Below are positions 52,293 through 60,047 of a stretch of DNA of 64,000 nucleotides, piece by piece. How positions within the stretch are numbered: the stretch's first letter is position 1; every line of letters begins with the position of its first letter. Under the pieces are notes generated by a model. That model did not search any database. It was not told the DNA's origin and saw only the letters and a program-made list of their open reading frames with translations. This DNA is from Mesorhizobium loti (GTDB lineage: Bacteria > Pseudomonadota > Alphaproteobacteria > Rhizobiales > Rhizobiaceae), in NCBI RefSeq assembly GCF_003148495.1, contig NZ_QGGH01000001.1, positions 124,986-188,985 on the forward strand. The letters run 5' to 3'. The position numbers and the translations under genes are program-made.

Positions 52293-53678
52293 ATGTCCGC
52301 AGTTTCCCCCGTCCTCGACCGTCTCGACAAGAATCTCGACCAGAGCCTCGAACGCCTGTTCGGCCTGCTCAGGATCAAGTCGATCTCAACCGATCCGGCC
52401 TATGCCGCCGACTGCCGCAAGGCGGCGGAATGGCTGGTGGCCGAACTCAAGCTGATCGGCTTCGACGCCAGCGTGCGTGATACGCCGGGACACCCGATGG
52501 TAGTCGCCCATCACGACGGGCCGGCGGGTGCGCCGCATGTGCTGTTCTATGGTCATTACGACGTACAGCCGGTCGACCCGATCGAATTGTGGGAAAGCGA
52601 TCCGTTCGCGCCCGCGGTCAAGGAGGTCGGACCGGACCACAAGGTGATCACGGGACGCGGCTCGGCCGACGACAAGGGCCAGTTGATGACCTTCGTCGAG
52701 GCTTGCCGCGCCTGGAAGCAGGTGCACGGCAATCTGCCCTGCCGCATCACCATCCTGTTCGAGGGCGAGGAGGAATCCGGCTCGCCGTCGCTGAAGCCGT
52801 TCCTCGAGGCCAATGCCGACGAACTCAAGGCCGATTTCGCGCTGGTCTGCGATACCGGCATGTGGGACCGCGATACGCCGTCGATCTGCGTCGGATTGCG
52901 CGGGCTGGTCGGCGAGGAGATCACGATCAAGGCCGCCGACCGTGACCTGCATTCCGGCCTCTATGGCGGTGCTGCCGCCAACCCGATCCGCATCCTGGTC
53001 AAGGTTTTGGCCGATATCCACGACAAGGACGGCCACATCACCATTCCCGGTTTCTATGACGGGGTCGAGGAAACGCCGTCGCAGATCCTGAAATCCTGGG
53101 AGACGCTTGGCGAGACGGCCGAGACGTTCCTCGGACCAGTCGGCCTGTCGATCCCGTCGGGCGAAAAGGGGCGCTCGGTGCTGGAACTCACCTGGGCGCG
53201 GCCGACGGCCGAGTTCAACGGCATCATCGGCGGCTACACCGGCAAGGGCTTCAAGACGGTGATCGCGGCGGAAGCCTCGGCAAAAGTCTCCTTCCGCCTC
53301 GTCCACAAGCAGGATCCCAAGAAAATCCGAGCGGCGTTCCAGAAATTCGTCAAGGAACGGATTCCGGCCGACTGCTCGGTCGAATTCCACCCGCATGGCG
53401 GCTCGCCGGCAATCCAGCTTTCCTACGATTCGCCGTTCCTGGCCAAGGCCAAGGATGCGCTGTCCGACGAATGGCCGAAGCCGGCGGTGACGACGGGCAG
53501 CGGCGGGTCGATTCCGGTGGTCGGCGACTTCCAGACCTATCTCGGCATGGAATCGCTCCTGGTCGGGTTCGGCCTCGACGACGACCGCATCCACTCGCCC
53601 AACGAGAAATACGAGCTCAGCTCCTTCCACAAGGGCCAGCGCTCCTGGGCGCGGATTCTCGATGCCTTGACGCGCTGA
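52293..53678 (+). CDS. M20 family dipeptidase/peptidase
   Basis: This is a 461-residue metallopeptidase. Zinc-site motifs are FYGHYDVQPVDP (His, Asp near 88-94), GRGSADDKGQ, LFEGEEESGSPSL with the catalytic Glu pair, and CDTGMWDRDTPSI. A lid/dimerisation domain lies at about 195-350. The HSGLYGG motif and RIHSPNEKYEL at the end match the dipeptidase group of M20A. It is cytosolic, with no signal peptide. It follows the sRNA terminator by about 100 bases. The exact peptide substrate is unknown. Confidence 0.92.
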   Translation: MSAVSPVLDRLDKNLDQSLERLFGLLRIKSISTDPAYAADCRKAAEWLVAELKLIGFDASVRDTPGHPMVVAHHDGPAGAPHVLFYGHYDVQPVDPIELWESDPFAPAVKEVGPDHKVITGRGSADDKGQLMTFVEACRAWKQVHGNLPCRITILFEGEEESGSPSLKPFLEANADELKADFALVCDTGMWDRDTPSICVGLRGLVGEEITIKAADRDLHSGLYGGAAANPIRILVKVLADIHDKDGHITIPGFYDGVEETPSQILKSWETLGETAETFLGPVGLSIPSGEKGRSVLELTWARPTAEFNGIIGGYTGKGFKTVIAAEASAKVSFRLVHKQDPKKIRAAFQKFVKERIPADCSVEFHPHGGSPAIQLSYDSPFLAKAKDALSDEWPKPAVTTGSGGSIPVVGDFQTYLGMESLLVGFGLDDDRIHSPNEKYELSSFHKGQRSWARILDALTR

Positions 53679-53802
53679 GCGGCGGGACCCTCGTTTTCCT
53701 GTTGATTTTTCAGCGGATCGCGGCGAGGACGGGCCACAAGACAGAAGCGCTATAGCGTCCCTTGCGGGTCAAGGGACGCGCAAGGCTCGACCGGAGAAGA
53801 CA

Positions 53803-54423
53803 ATGGCCGACATCCGTTTCCACAAGCATGATCTGCCCGACCTCTCGCACTACAATGTCGGGGCAGTGGCCATCGACACCGAGACGCTGGGGCTCAACCC
53901 ACATCGCGATCGGCTGTGCGTGGTGCAGATTTCGCCTGGTGACGGCAGCGCCGATGTCATCCAGATCGCGCCCGGCCAGAAGAAGGCGCCGAACCTCGTC
54001 AGCCTGCTGAGGAACCGCGGCATAACCAAGCTGTTCCACTACGGACGCTTCGACCTTGCCGTGCTCTACAATGCGTTCGGCGTGATGCCCGAGCCGGTGT
54101 TCTGCACCAAGATCGCCTCGCGGCTGACCCGCACCTACACCGACCGCCACGGGCTGAAGGATATCTGCTTCGAGCTTCTCGGCGTCGGCCTGTCCAAGGC
54201 GCAGCAATCGTCAGACTGGGCGGCCGAAACGCTGTCGCCCGAACAGCTCGAATATGCCGCTTCCGACGTGCTCTATCTGCACCGGTTGCGCGATGTGCTG
54301 GCCGGACGGTTGGCGCGCGATGGGCGGACCAAGGAGGCCGATGCCTGCTTCCGCTTCCTGCCGACGCGTGCCAAACTCGATCTGATGGGCTGGGACGAAG
54401 AGGATATCTTCGCCCATAGCTGA
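53803..54423 (+). CDS. Ribonuclease D-like 3'-5' exonuclease
   Basis: This is a 206-residue DEDDy exonuclease. Motif I AIDTETLGLNPHRDRL, motif II FHYGRFDLAVLYNAFG and motif III YAASDVLYLHRLRD carry the Asp, Glu, Asp, Asp and Tyr active-site residues. It has only the catalytic domain; full RNase D has two HRDC domains, which are missing here. Short forms are usual in alphaproteobacteria. CGGAGAAG precedes the ATG. Confidence 0.93.
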   Translation: MADIRFHKHDLPDLSHYNVGAVAIDTETLGLNPHRDRLCVVQISPGDGSADVIQIAPGQKKAPNLVSLLRNRGITKLFHYGRFDLAVLYNAFGVMPEPVFCTKIASRLTRTYTDRHGLKDICFELLGVGLSKAQQSSDWAAETLSPEQLEYAASDVLYLHRLRDVLAGRLARDGRTKEADACFRFLPTRAKLDLMGWDEEDIFAHS

Positions 54424-54507
54424 CGGTCGTCTCCGCGAGCTGCTGCCGATGGCCGGTTGGAACCAGATGCAGGCTGCCGCGTTTTGTCGGCTCAAATGGG
54501 GGATGAC

Positions 54508-54708
54508 ATGACGGACAGAAAGTCCATAGCGACCGCGCCGACCGACGGCTCCAAGGTCTCTGTCACGTGGAAGGACAGCGACGGCGTGATCAACGAATCC
54601 ATCGCGCAATATCGCGACGACGGCTGGTGGGTCTACACCGACAGTCACACGCAAAAGAAGGTCGAGCCGACCAGTTGGCGGCCTGCCGCAAGCGACGGTG
54701 ACGATTAG
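54508..54708 (+). CDS. Small conserved-looking hypothetical protein
   Basis: This is a 66-residue protein, MTDRKSIATAPTDGSKVSV. It reads as one small beta-rich domain: KVSVTWKDSDGVINESIAQYRDDGWWVYT. A GGGGGA ribosome site lies just before. It is hydrophilic, without signal or membrane segment. Its N-terminal half (IATAPTDG...V.W.D..G) resembles short proteins common in rhizobia, but I cannot name a function. Its stop codon lies at the edge of an intergenic repeat. Confidence 0.65.
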   Translation: MTDRKSIATAPTDGSKVSVTWKDSDGVINESIAQYRDDGWWVYTDSHTQKKVEPTSWRPAASDGDD

Positions 54709-54796
54709 AGCAGTTCACCGTTTCACGGAAACGGCGAGCTGCTCTAACTCTTTGTTTTGACGCAATCCTCTAGGGAAAGCGCTACGCGCTTTTCCC
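54707..54796. repeat. Two-hairpin intergenic repeat
   Basis: The first hairpin pairs AGAGCAG (54707-54713) with CTGCTCT (54739-54745) and inside it CCGTTTC (54718-54724) with GAAACGG (54728-54734). The second pairs GGGAAAGCGC (54773-54782) with GCGCTTTTCCC (54786-54796). A TTTGTTTTGACGCAATCC block lies between. Such blocks are scattered in Mesorhizobium and relatives. The rest of the gap to 54947 holds nothing else I can name. Confidence 0.6.
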
Positions 54797-54947
54797 GGGA
54801 AAACCGCTTTATACTTTTCCTGGAATTACTCTAGTGAGCGCGCCGCTGGCGAGGCCGGCCGCTTTCGAATAGCTTGAAGCTGTTGATATCGAGGCCGATT
54901 CGGAGCTTTCCGTTCCGCCGTCGCCCTCTTGCTCGGAGGAAATCGCT

Positions 54948-55202
54948 ATGGGTGTCGAAAGCCTGCTCGTCTTCATCATCATCGGTGCCATCGCCGGTTG
55001 GCTCGCCGGTCTTATCGTTTCCGGCTTCGGCTTCGGTCTGATCGGCAACATTATCGTCGGCATCGTCGGCGCGTTCATTGCCGGCTGGCTGTTTCCACGG
55101 ATCGGCTTCTCCATCGGCGGCGGCATTCTCGCCTCGATCATCCATGCTACCATCGGCGCCATCATCCTGCTGGTGCTGGTCAAGGTCCTGAAACGAGCCT
55201 GA
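54948..55202 (+). CDS. Transglycosylase-associated (GlsB/YeaQ/YmgE) family membrane protein
   Basis: This is an 84-residue protein with three hydrophobic Gly-rich helices: LLVFIIIGAIAGWLAGLIVSG, LIGNIIVGIVGAFIAGWLF and IGGGILASIIHATIGAIILL. The IGAIAGWLAG and NIIVGIVGAFIAGW motifs define this small stress-related family of the inner membrane. Real function is not established. AGGAAAT precedes the ATG. A second small membrane gene follows 25 bases downstream. Confidence 0.92.
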   Translation: MGVESLLVFIIIGAIAGWLAGLIVSGFGFGLIGNIIVGIVGAFIAGWLFPRIGFSIGGGILASIIHATIGAIILLVLVKVLKRA

Positions 55203-55227
55203 GGCTCGACAACGCAAAGAGCGCGCC

Positions 55228-55374
55228 ATGAAACAGAATACGCTCTATCTCGTCATTGGCGCGCTCGTCGTCGTGGTTATCGCGCTCGGTATCTATGTCT
55301 ATCGCGAGCAGACCAAACCCAAGGGCGTCGAGCTCAAGATCGACGACAAGGGCATATCGATCCAGCAGAACTGA
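55228..55374 (+). CDS. Small single-pass membrane protein
   Basis: This 48-residue frame reads MKQNTLYLVIGALVVVVI and continues into ALGIYVYREQTKP, one membrane helix followed by a hydrophilic tail ending in GVELKIDDKGISIQQN. The VELKIDDKGISI pattern is seen in other short rhizobial membrane proteins. It starts 25 bases after the GlsB-type gene, so both may be co-transcribed. Codon use matches the neighbours. Function unknown. Confidence 0.7.
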   Translation: MKQNTLYLVIGALVVVVIALGIYVYREQTKPKGVELKIDDKGISIQQN

Positions 55375-55404
55375 ACCGTCGATCGGTGGATGCGGGAGCG
55401 CGAC

Positions 55405-56319
55405 ATGGTGGCTTCTGACGCTCCGGGAGACGTCGATCAGCCCAGGATTACCGTTGCGGAATGGGAGAGGCTGAACAGGCCGCCAAGGCGCGAGGCACTG
55501 TTACGCTATCATTGGCGGGTATTTTGCTTCCTGAGGACATCCGCGCCGGTCAGCGAATTGCAGGGGCGAGAGCAGGCTTTCCGCGATGCGATCATCGCTA
55601 GCGTGGCCTTCAACCGGCCCGACGTGATCGAATGGCAGATCCACCTCGTGCGCCGATACCTGGCCGAGCATGACAGCTACATCGTCTTCGACAACAGCAA
55701 GAAGGACGAGGCAAGGGAGGCCATCCGCGACCTTTGTCGCCGCCAGCATGTCCCCTATGTCGCGTTGCCGAGGAACAGGCTGGTTGTCAGCAGGTCGCAC
55801 GGTCAAGCGCTCAACTGGATCGTGCGGAATTTCTTGCCCAGGTTCGGGCCGAGGCTTTTCGGCTTCATCGATCATGACATCTTTCCGACTGAACCATTTT
55901 CGATCCGCGCCCGGATGGAGGGCAAAAGCCTCTACGGCAGCGCGCGGCGCGATACGCCAACGCCGGGCGGCTGGTTCCTGTGGCCCGGGTTCTGTTTTTT
56001 CGATGGAAGCCTGTTGCGGCGGCGGCTGGATTTCGCCCCGAGCTACAAGTTTCATATGGATTCCGGTGGCGGCAACTGGCCGGTGCTCTACAGGTCGATC
56101 GATCCGGCGCTGGTTCGGTTCGCCGAAAACAAATCGCTTCGCTTCGGCGCGGGCCATGATCAATCCGAGGATTTTTTCATGGTGGTCGATGGCTGGCTGC
56201 ATGTGACGAACGCCTCGAACTGGAGACGACAGCAGGTTGACAGGGGCGAAGACATTCTCGCGCTGTTGCGGCAAGCCGGCGGTCCCGACCAGCCGGATGT
56301 GAAGTTCGAGCCTATCTGA
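55405..56319 (+). CDS. Glycosyltransferase-like protein
   Basis: This is a 304-residue protein starting MVASDAPGDVDQ; GGGAG lies 8 to 10 bases upstream. The middle has a GT-A-type pattern: SYIVFDNSKKDEAREAIRDLC, VPYVALPRN, SRSHGQALNWIVRNFL and FGFIDHDIFPTEPF, where DHD would be the metal-binding DxD motif. GGWFLWPGFCFFDGSLL follows. No membrane segment is seen. It probably transfers a sugar to an envelope or soluble acceptor; donor and acceptor are unknown. It lies 84 bases before the propeller gene in the same direction. Confidence 0.7.
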   Translation: MVASDAPGDVDQPRITVAEWERLNRPPRREALLRYHWRVFCFLRTSAPVSELQGREQAFRDAIIASVAFNRPDVIEWQIHLVRRYLAEHDSYIVFDNSKKDEAREAIRDLCRRQHVPYVALPRNRLVVSRSHGQALNWIVRNFLPRFGPRLFGFIDHDIFPTEPFSIRARMEGKSLYGSARRDTPTPGGWFLWPGFCFFDGSLLRRRLDFAPSYKFHMDSGGGNWPVLYRSIDPALVRFAENKSLRFGAGHDQSEDFFMVVDGWLHVTNASNWRRQQVDRGEDILALLRQAGGPDQPDVKFEPI

Positions 56320-56403
56320 ACGAGACATCAAAGCCGGGCAGGGGTTTGGCAAGGGCCAGGCCGATGAGACAGATTTTCGGCCTTCAATGCCAACGAGAGG
56401 CGC

Positions 56404-57402
56404 ATGACGATACACCAGATCGATTTCAAGGCAGGCGATGCCGTGCGGGCCGCGCTTGCGGAAATCGGGCGCACCGAGGACCTGCGTTTTTCGCCTGATA
56501 ACCGGCTGCTGGCAATTGCCGGATATGCGCGCAAGCGCTGCCTGATCCTGCGCATCGACGTCGAGACGGGACCTGATGGGCCAGGCGTCACACTTCACAA
56601 TTTCATGGAGTTGACGTCGGACGACATGGGTGAAGTCCATGGCCTCGATTTCATCGATGACCGAACCTTGGCAGTCGCCAATCGCGATGGGCTGGTTGCG
56701 CTATTTGCTCTGCCGCGTGAAGAACCGGCTGGCCAGTGTCGTGAGATCGCGGCCATTCGCCAGATCCGAGGCAGGCGGCCCTACAAACTGAATTCGCCGG
56801 GCTCCGTCGCCGTCAGGCAGGAGTTGCACGGCCGCGTCAGTCTGCTGGTCTGCAACAATTACGCGCATCTGGTCACCCGGCATGTGGTCACCCGGTGGTT
56901 TGGCTATCGCGCTACAAGCAATCAGCTGCTTCTAAAGCGTGGTCTCGATATCCCTGACGGCATTGCGCTCAGCCATGATGGAAAGTGGATCGCTGTCAGC
57001 AGCCACGGCACAAAGGATGTGAAGATCTACAGCATGTGGGCGTCGCTTGGACCGGACAGTGAACCGGCCGGTATCCTGCAGAATGCCGGCTATCCGCACG
57101 GTGTGCGCTTTACGGGCGATGATCGGCACATCGTGGTTGCCGACGCCGGCAGCCCGATGCTGCATGTCTATGATCGCGGCACTGGTTGGGACGGCCGTCG
57201 CACGCCCGAGCGCTCTATTGCCGTGCTCGATGAAGAAACCTTCCTGCGGGGCAGGGCCAGTTTTGACGAGGGCGGGCCGAAAGGCCTCGATATCGACCGG
57301 TCCAACAGCGTCGTCGCGGTGACTTGCGAAGAGCAGCCGATGGCTTTTTTCGCGCTGGCGTCGCTGGTTGGCCCCTCGATGATCGAACTCGGCGAGACTT
57401 AA
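56404..57402 (+). CDS. Beta-propeller (lactonase/WD40-like) protein
   Basis: This is a 332-residue cytosolic protein with repeated blade patterns: LRFSPDNRLLAIAGYARKR, VHGLDFIDDRTLAVANRDGLVALF, DGIALSHDGKWIAVSSHGTKDVKIY, HGVRFTGDDRHIVVADAGSPMLHVYD and GLDIDRSNSVVAVTCEEQP. Each has the D-x-x-x-A-V/V-A-S signature of six- or seven-bladed propellers. No catalytic residues of lactonases can be named. It may work with the glycosyltransferase-like protein just upstream, but this is only positional. Confidence 0.7.
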   Translation: MTIHQIDFKAGDAVRAALAEIGRTEDLRFSPDNRLLAIAGYARKRCLILRIDVETGPDGPGVTLHNFMELTSDDMGEVHGLDFIDDRTLAVANRDGLVALFALPREEPAGQCREIAAIRQIRGRRPYKLNSPGSVAVRQELHGRVSLLVCNNYAHLVTRHVVTRWFGYRATSNQLLLKRGLDIPDGIALSHDGKWIAVSSHGTKDVKIYSMWASLGPDSEPAGILQNAGYPHGVRFTGDDRHIVVADAGSPMLHVYDRGTGWDGRRTPERSIAVLDEETFLRGRASFDEGGPKGLDIDRSNSVVAVTCEEQPMAFFALASLVGPSMIELGET

Positions 57403-57543
57403 CCCGCCCTTAAAAGCAAGTGCTTGATTTCGTTGAGACCCGTTACCGCTGCAGGCGGAATAGCAGTCCAAACGCTTGCGGATGAAAAAGGAACGTGCTC
57501 CTAATCGGTCCGTTGCGGCGATCCCTTGAAACGGAGCGCCAGA

Positions 57544-57789
57544 ATGGAACTCACCGAAATTGTCATCGACAAGCCCTACTATGCCATCAGGTTCGAGGAT
57601 ATCGCCGAATGGTGGATCCTGGGCGTCCGCTGCGGGCTATGCCGCCACGAGGCTCCTGTCGATCGAGACAGGCTGAAGAAGCGGTCTGGCGAGCAATACC
57701 TTCGCTTCGCCACCAAGTTTTGTCGCTGCACCCAATGTGGGAATATGGATCATCATCGGGTCTATGTGGCTGGAAAGCTGCCGCGGTGA
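57544..57789 (+). CDS. Small zinc-ribbon-like protein
   Basis: This is an 81-residue protein starting MELTEIVIDKPYY with GGAG upstream. Two Cys pairs, CGLCRHEA and CRCTQCGN, about 40 residues apart suggest a zinc ribbon. ERKKRSGEQYLRF-like basic sequence (RLKKRSGEQYLRFA) lies between. Its stop codon abuts the stop of the convergent ligase gene. Function unknown. Confidence 0.7.
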   Translation: MELTEIVIDKPYYAIRFEDIAEWWILGVRCGLCRHEAPVDRDRLKKRSGEQYLRFATKFCRCTQCGNMDHHRVYVAGKLPR

Positions 57790-58377
57790 CTATTTCGTGG
57801 GCCGCCGCTTCCAGCATTTCGCCTTCACCCAGCTCGATGACGGACCGCTGCGATATTTGCTGTCCGCACGCTTCGAGACGACGCCCTCAAGCCCGGCCTG
57901 CCCGACGAGATAGAAGATCGAGGCGGCATCACCCGGAAGCGCCTCGCTGAACTGGATCCTGCTGCCCGGCCGGATCAGGCCGAAGAGCATCTCCCGGCGC
58001 GCCTTGCAGCCGATATCGCGGAGGTCGTGGCCGTTGAGGTGTAAGAGATCGAAGGCGCAAAAGATCATCGCATAGGGGTCGGCGTGGATGACGCGCTGGA
58101 GTGCGTGGAAGTCCGGTAGACCGGCGGCATTGGTGGCGACGACTTCACCATCGATGATGGCGTTTTCCACCCCGAGATCGCGGGCGGCATCGACGATGCC
58201 GGTGTATTTCCGCGTCCAGTCAGCACCACTGCTGCTGAAGACCTGGATGTCGTCAGGCGCGCTGACCACGATCTGGGTGCGGTAGCCGTCGAGCTTGATC
58301 TCATGGAGCCAGCCGTCACCGGCGGGTGGCTTGTCTACAAGTTTCGGCTTCATCGGCGGAATGAATTTCAAACGCAT
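57790..58377 (-). CDS. Minimal ATP-dependent DNA ligase (LigD ligase-domain type)
   Basis: This is a 195-residue protein, MRLKFIPPMKPKLVDKPP. The nucleotidyltransferase domain carries motif I EIKLDGYRTQ with adenylated Lys28, motif III FCAFDLLHLNG, motif IV EGVVSKR and motif V SSWVKAKCW. DGEVVA is also present. It ends after motif V and lacks the OB-fold domain normally needed for sealing, so it is either a minimal ligase or a truncated one. LigD-type NHEJ ligases are multi-domain; no polymerase, phosphoesterase or Ku gene is nearby. It is next to prophage-like genes. Confidence 0.85.
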   Translation of the reverse strand: MRLKFIPPMKPKLVDKPPAGDGWLHEIKLDGYRTQIVVSAPDDIQVFSSSGADWTRKYTGIVDAARDLGVENAIIDGEVVATNAAGLPDFHALQRVIHADPYAMIFCAFDLLHLNGHDLRDIGCKARREMLFGLIRPGSRIQFSEALPGDAASIFYLVGQAGLEGVVSKRADSKYRSGPSSSWVKAKCWKRRPTK

Positions 58378-58439
58378 GAGATGTCCAGATCCCGGCGGAT
58401 TCAATTAGCATCCGCTGAATTGGTTCCCAAAACGCAAAA

Positions 58440-58468
58440 AGCCCCGCCGGCCGGAGCCAAGCGGGGCT
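58440..58468 (-). terminator. Rho-independent terminator after the phage lysis genes
   Basis: AGCCCCGC (58440-58447) pairs with GCGGGGCT (58461-58468). On the minus strand the hairpin is followed by TTTTTGCGTTTTGG. It lies 8 bases after the last small membrane gene, so it closes the lysis transcript and separates it from the ligase gene. Confidence 0.88.
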
Positions 58469-58475
58469 GTGGTGG

Positions 58476-58814
58476 TTATCGCCGTTGCGGCGGTCGTCGT
58501 TGAGGATGGCGCCTTGGACCCGATTCCTCCTGTTCTTCGCGGCGGTCAAGTCGATCGAGCAGCGTCTTGTGCATCTCCTCCATCTCATCGGTGCGCTTGT
58601 CGGCCAGCGCCTCGAGCGCTCTGGCACAGCGGTCAAGCACAGCGATCACCCGCTCGGTCTGTTCCTTGTCGCCAAAGCCGAAGCCGACGCCTGCGACGAC
58701 GGCATCGAGTCCACGCGGTCTCTCCCGCAGCGTTCTCAGATAATTGCCAATAGCCCCGACAACGACGACAGCCCCGACAGCGGCGGTGCCAAGCAGCTCA
58801 GGCGTCAATTCCAT
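58476..58814 (-). CDS. Phage-associated small membrane protein with coiled coil
   Basis: This is a 112-residue protein starting MELTPELLGTAAVGAV. One membrane helix covers about 8-25, then a helical region KEQTERVIAVLDRCARALEALADKRTDEMEEMHKTLLDRLD suggests a coiled coil, and the end is Arg/Pro-rich. Small membrane proteins with this layout occur in phage lysis regions. Overlaps the preceding membrane gene by 17 bases. A holin or accessory role is only an inference. Confidence 0.65.
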   Translation of the reverse strand: MELTPELLGTAAVGAVVVVGAIGNYLRTLRERPRGLDAVVAGVGFGFGDKEQTERVIAVLDRCARALEALADKRTDEMEEMHKTLLDRLDRREEQEESGPRRHPQRRPPQRR

Positions 58815-59262
58815 TTCCAGCCACCCGCTTATGGTTAGCGTCTGATCTGCCCGCTTCGCCAAAGGCGCGGATGACATTGTAGCAATCGAGGAGGAAAAGG
58901 ACGGGATAGACGGCAAGGCCTACCCCAAGAGAACCGCCCTGGAGGATGCCGATGGTGATCTCGAACCAGAACAGGGCGCTGATGAAGGCAGATAGCCCGC
59001 GAGCATGCGGAGAGCGTCGCCACGCCCCATTGATGGCCAAGACAATAAGCCGGCCGCCGCCAACGACAAGGCACAGCGCCGCCCATGTCGACTGCGGCAT
59101 GATGTTGGCCAGCGCTGTATAAGTGGGAGGGCCACTTTGGAACAGGTCAGGGCTGGCATGCAGGATCACCGACCAGCCGAACAGCATGGTTGCCAGCGCC
59201 CACTCCGAGGCTCTGGCCGGGAACGTGTCGCGCAGCGATCGGGAGATATGGGCGAAGATCAT
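58798..59262 (-). CDS. Phage-associated multi-pass membrane protein, holin candidate
   Basis: This is a 154-residue protein from the ATG at 59262 (MIFAHISRSLRD). Four hydrophobic segments are visible near 20-38, 55-77, 90-110 and 110-130 (GSLGVGLAVYPVLFLLDCY). A short charged tail follows. Its start overlaps the Rz1-like stop by 4 bases. Position in the lysis gene run and its membrane nature make a holin or antiholin possible, but no known holin motif is seen. Confidence 0.65.
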   Translation of the reverse strand: MIFAHISRSLRDTFPARASEWALATMLFGWSVILHASPDLFQSGPPTYTALANIMPQSTWAALCLVVGGGRLIVLAINGAWRRSPHARGLSAFISALFWFEITIGILQGGSLGVGLAVYPVLFLLDCYNVIRAFGEAGRSDANHKRVAGNGIDA

Positions 59263-59552
59263 TTCGTCAGCGCCTTGATGATCAGGATTTTCGCATGGTT
59301 GAGGCGCCGGCAATCGCCTGAGATGACGCGGTCTTCAGCATGCAAGTCCGTCTGCTCTTTGCTCGGCACGAAGCGATGCGGGATGTCGACGACCTTGGCG
59401 CACTCCTGCATCGCACTCGGATCAACATGGATGGTCGGCTTCGGCAGCAAACTATCGACCGATGGCGTCGAGCCGTGTTGACACCCCTGCAGAGATGCCA
59501 GCAGGGCGGCAAACAGCAGGCTTCGTGGGATCAGGCGGAACATTGTCTTCAT
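59259..59552 (-). CDS. Outer-membrane spanin lipoprotein, Rz1-like
   Basis: This is a 97-residue protein, MKTMFRLIPRSLLFAALLA, with a lipobox LLASLQGC at about residues 17-24, so it would be cut and lipidated at the Cys. The mature part is Pro-poor, about 73 residues. Its first 101 bases overlap the 3' end of the Rz-like gene in another frame, the classical embedded spanin arrangement. It would connect to the inner-membrane spanin and disrupt the outer membrane at lysis. An alternative ATG lies 9 bases downstream. Confidence 0.78.
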   Translation of the reverse strand: MKTMFRLIPRSLLFAALLASLQGCQHGSTPSVDSLLPKPTIHVDPSAMQECAKVVDIPHRFVPSKEQTDLHAEDRVISGDCRRLNHAKILIIKALTK

Positions 59553-59928
59553 CCTTCTGGGCGTGCTGCAGTTCTGCGATACGGTCGGCATCGCTATGCA
59601 GTTTGTCGATGTAGGCTTGAGCTGCGGCATCGATGTCCTGCTGGCGGGTCTTGGTGTCGGCCGCTTGGGCAACCGCCGCGAGCTTGATCTTTTCCTGCCA
59701 CAGCGCCGCCTCGGCCTTGCCGCCGGCGGCGTATTCCCGATCGACACGGCCGTCGACCAGCGAGGCGAGCTTCGGCCCGGCCCACGGGATATCGCGCAGC
59801 GGGCCGATCGGGAGGCCTTCGTAGAAGAAGATGACGCCGCCGGCGACGACGAGCGGGAGGCCGAAGCGCGATGTCGCGAAGGCGAGGAATGGGCCAACAT
59901 AGGGGATTGCGTAGAGCGCCGCGATCAT
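59452..59928 (-). CDS. Inner-membrane spanin, Rz-like
   Basis: This is a 158-residue protein from the ATG at 59928 (MIAALYAIPYVGPFLAF). Hydrophobic segments near 8-22 and 24-40 are followed by a periplasmic alpha-helical part (about 60-125, REYAAGGKAEAALWQEKIK, TKTRQQDIDAAAQAYIDKL), the usual Rz plan. The end is Pro-rich and overlaps the Rz1-like start. Its ATG overlaps the stop of a 40-residue membrane protein gene by 4 bases. Confidence 0.78.
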   Translation of the reverse strand: MIAALYAIPYVGPFLAFATSRFGLPLVVAGGVIFFYEGLPIGPLRDIPWAGPKLASLVDGRVDREYAAGGKAEAALWQEKIKLAAVAQAADTKTRQQDIDAAAQAYIDKLHSDADRIAELQHAQKDEDNVPPDPTKPAVCRPAGISAGVSTRLDAIGR

Positions 59929-60047
59929 TTGAGCACCCAGATGAGCCAGCCGGCGCCGGCGATGATGGCGTAGGGTGCCGCCTCGCGGAGGAATATGGCG
60001 ATGGCTACACGACCCCAGAAGTCGGTATTGTTGCCGCCGCCGCCCAT
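59925..60047 (-). CDS. 40-residue phage membrane protein
   Basis: The frame reads MGGGGNNTDFWGRVAIAI then FLREAAPYAIIAGAGWLI and WVLK, mostly one or two hydrophobic stretches. Its ATG overlaps the stop of the 115-residue gene upstream by one base (TGATG) and its stop overlaps the Rz-like start by 4 bases (ATGA), so it fits the gene run perfectly. Such coupling makes it likely real. A small holin-like role is possible but unproven. Confidence 0.65.
   Translation of the reverse strand: MGGGGNNTDFWGRVAIAIFLREAAPYAIIAGAGWLIWVLK

Noticed and set aside
57403..57543. Possible tRNA fragment or phage attachment site before the zinc-ribbon gene
   Set aside because: No cloverleaf could be drawn and no direct repeat partner is visible in the window.
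59563..59973. 136-residue plus-strand frame over the Rz/Rz1 genes
   Set aside because: Opposite the tightly coupled lysis genes; no ribosome site or domain.
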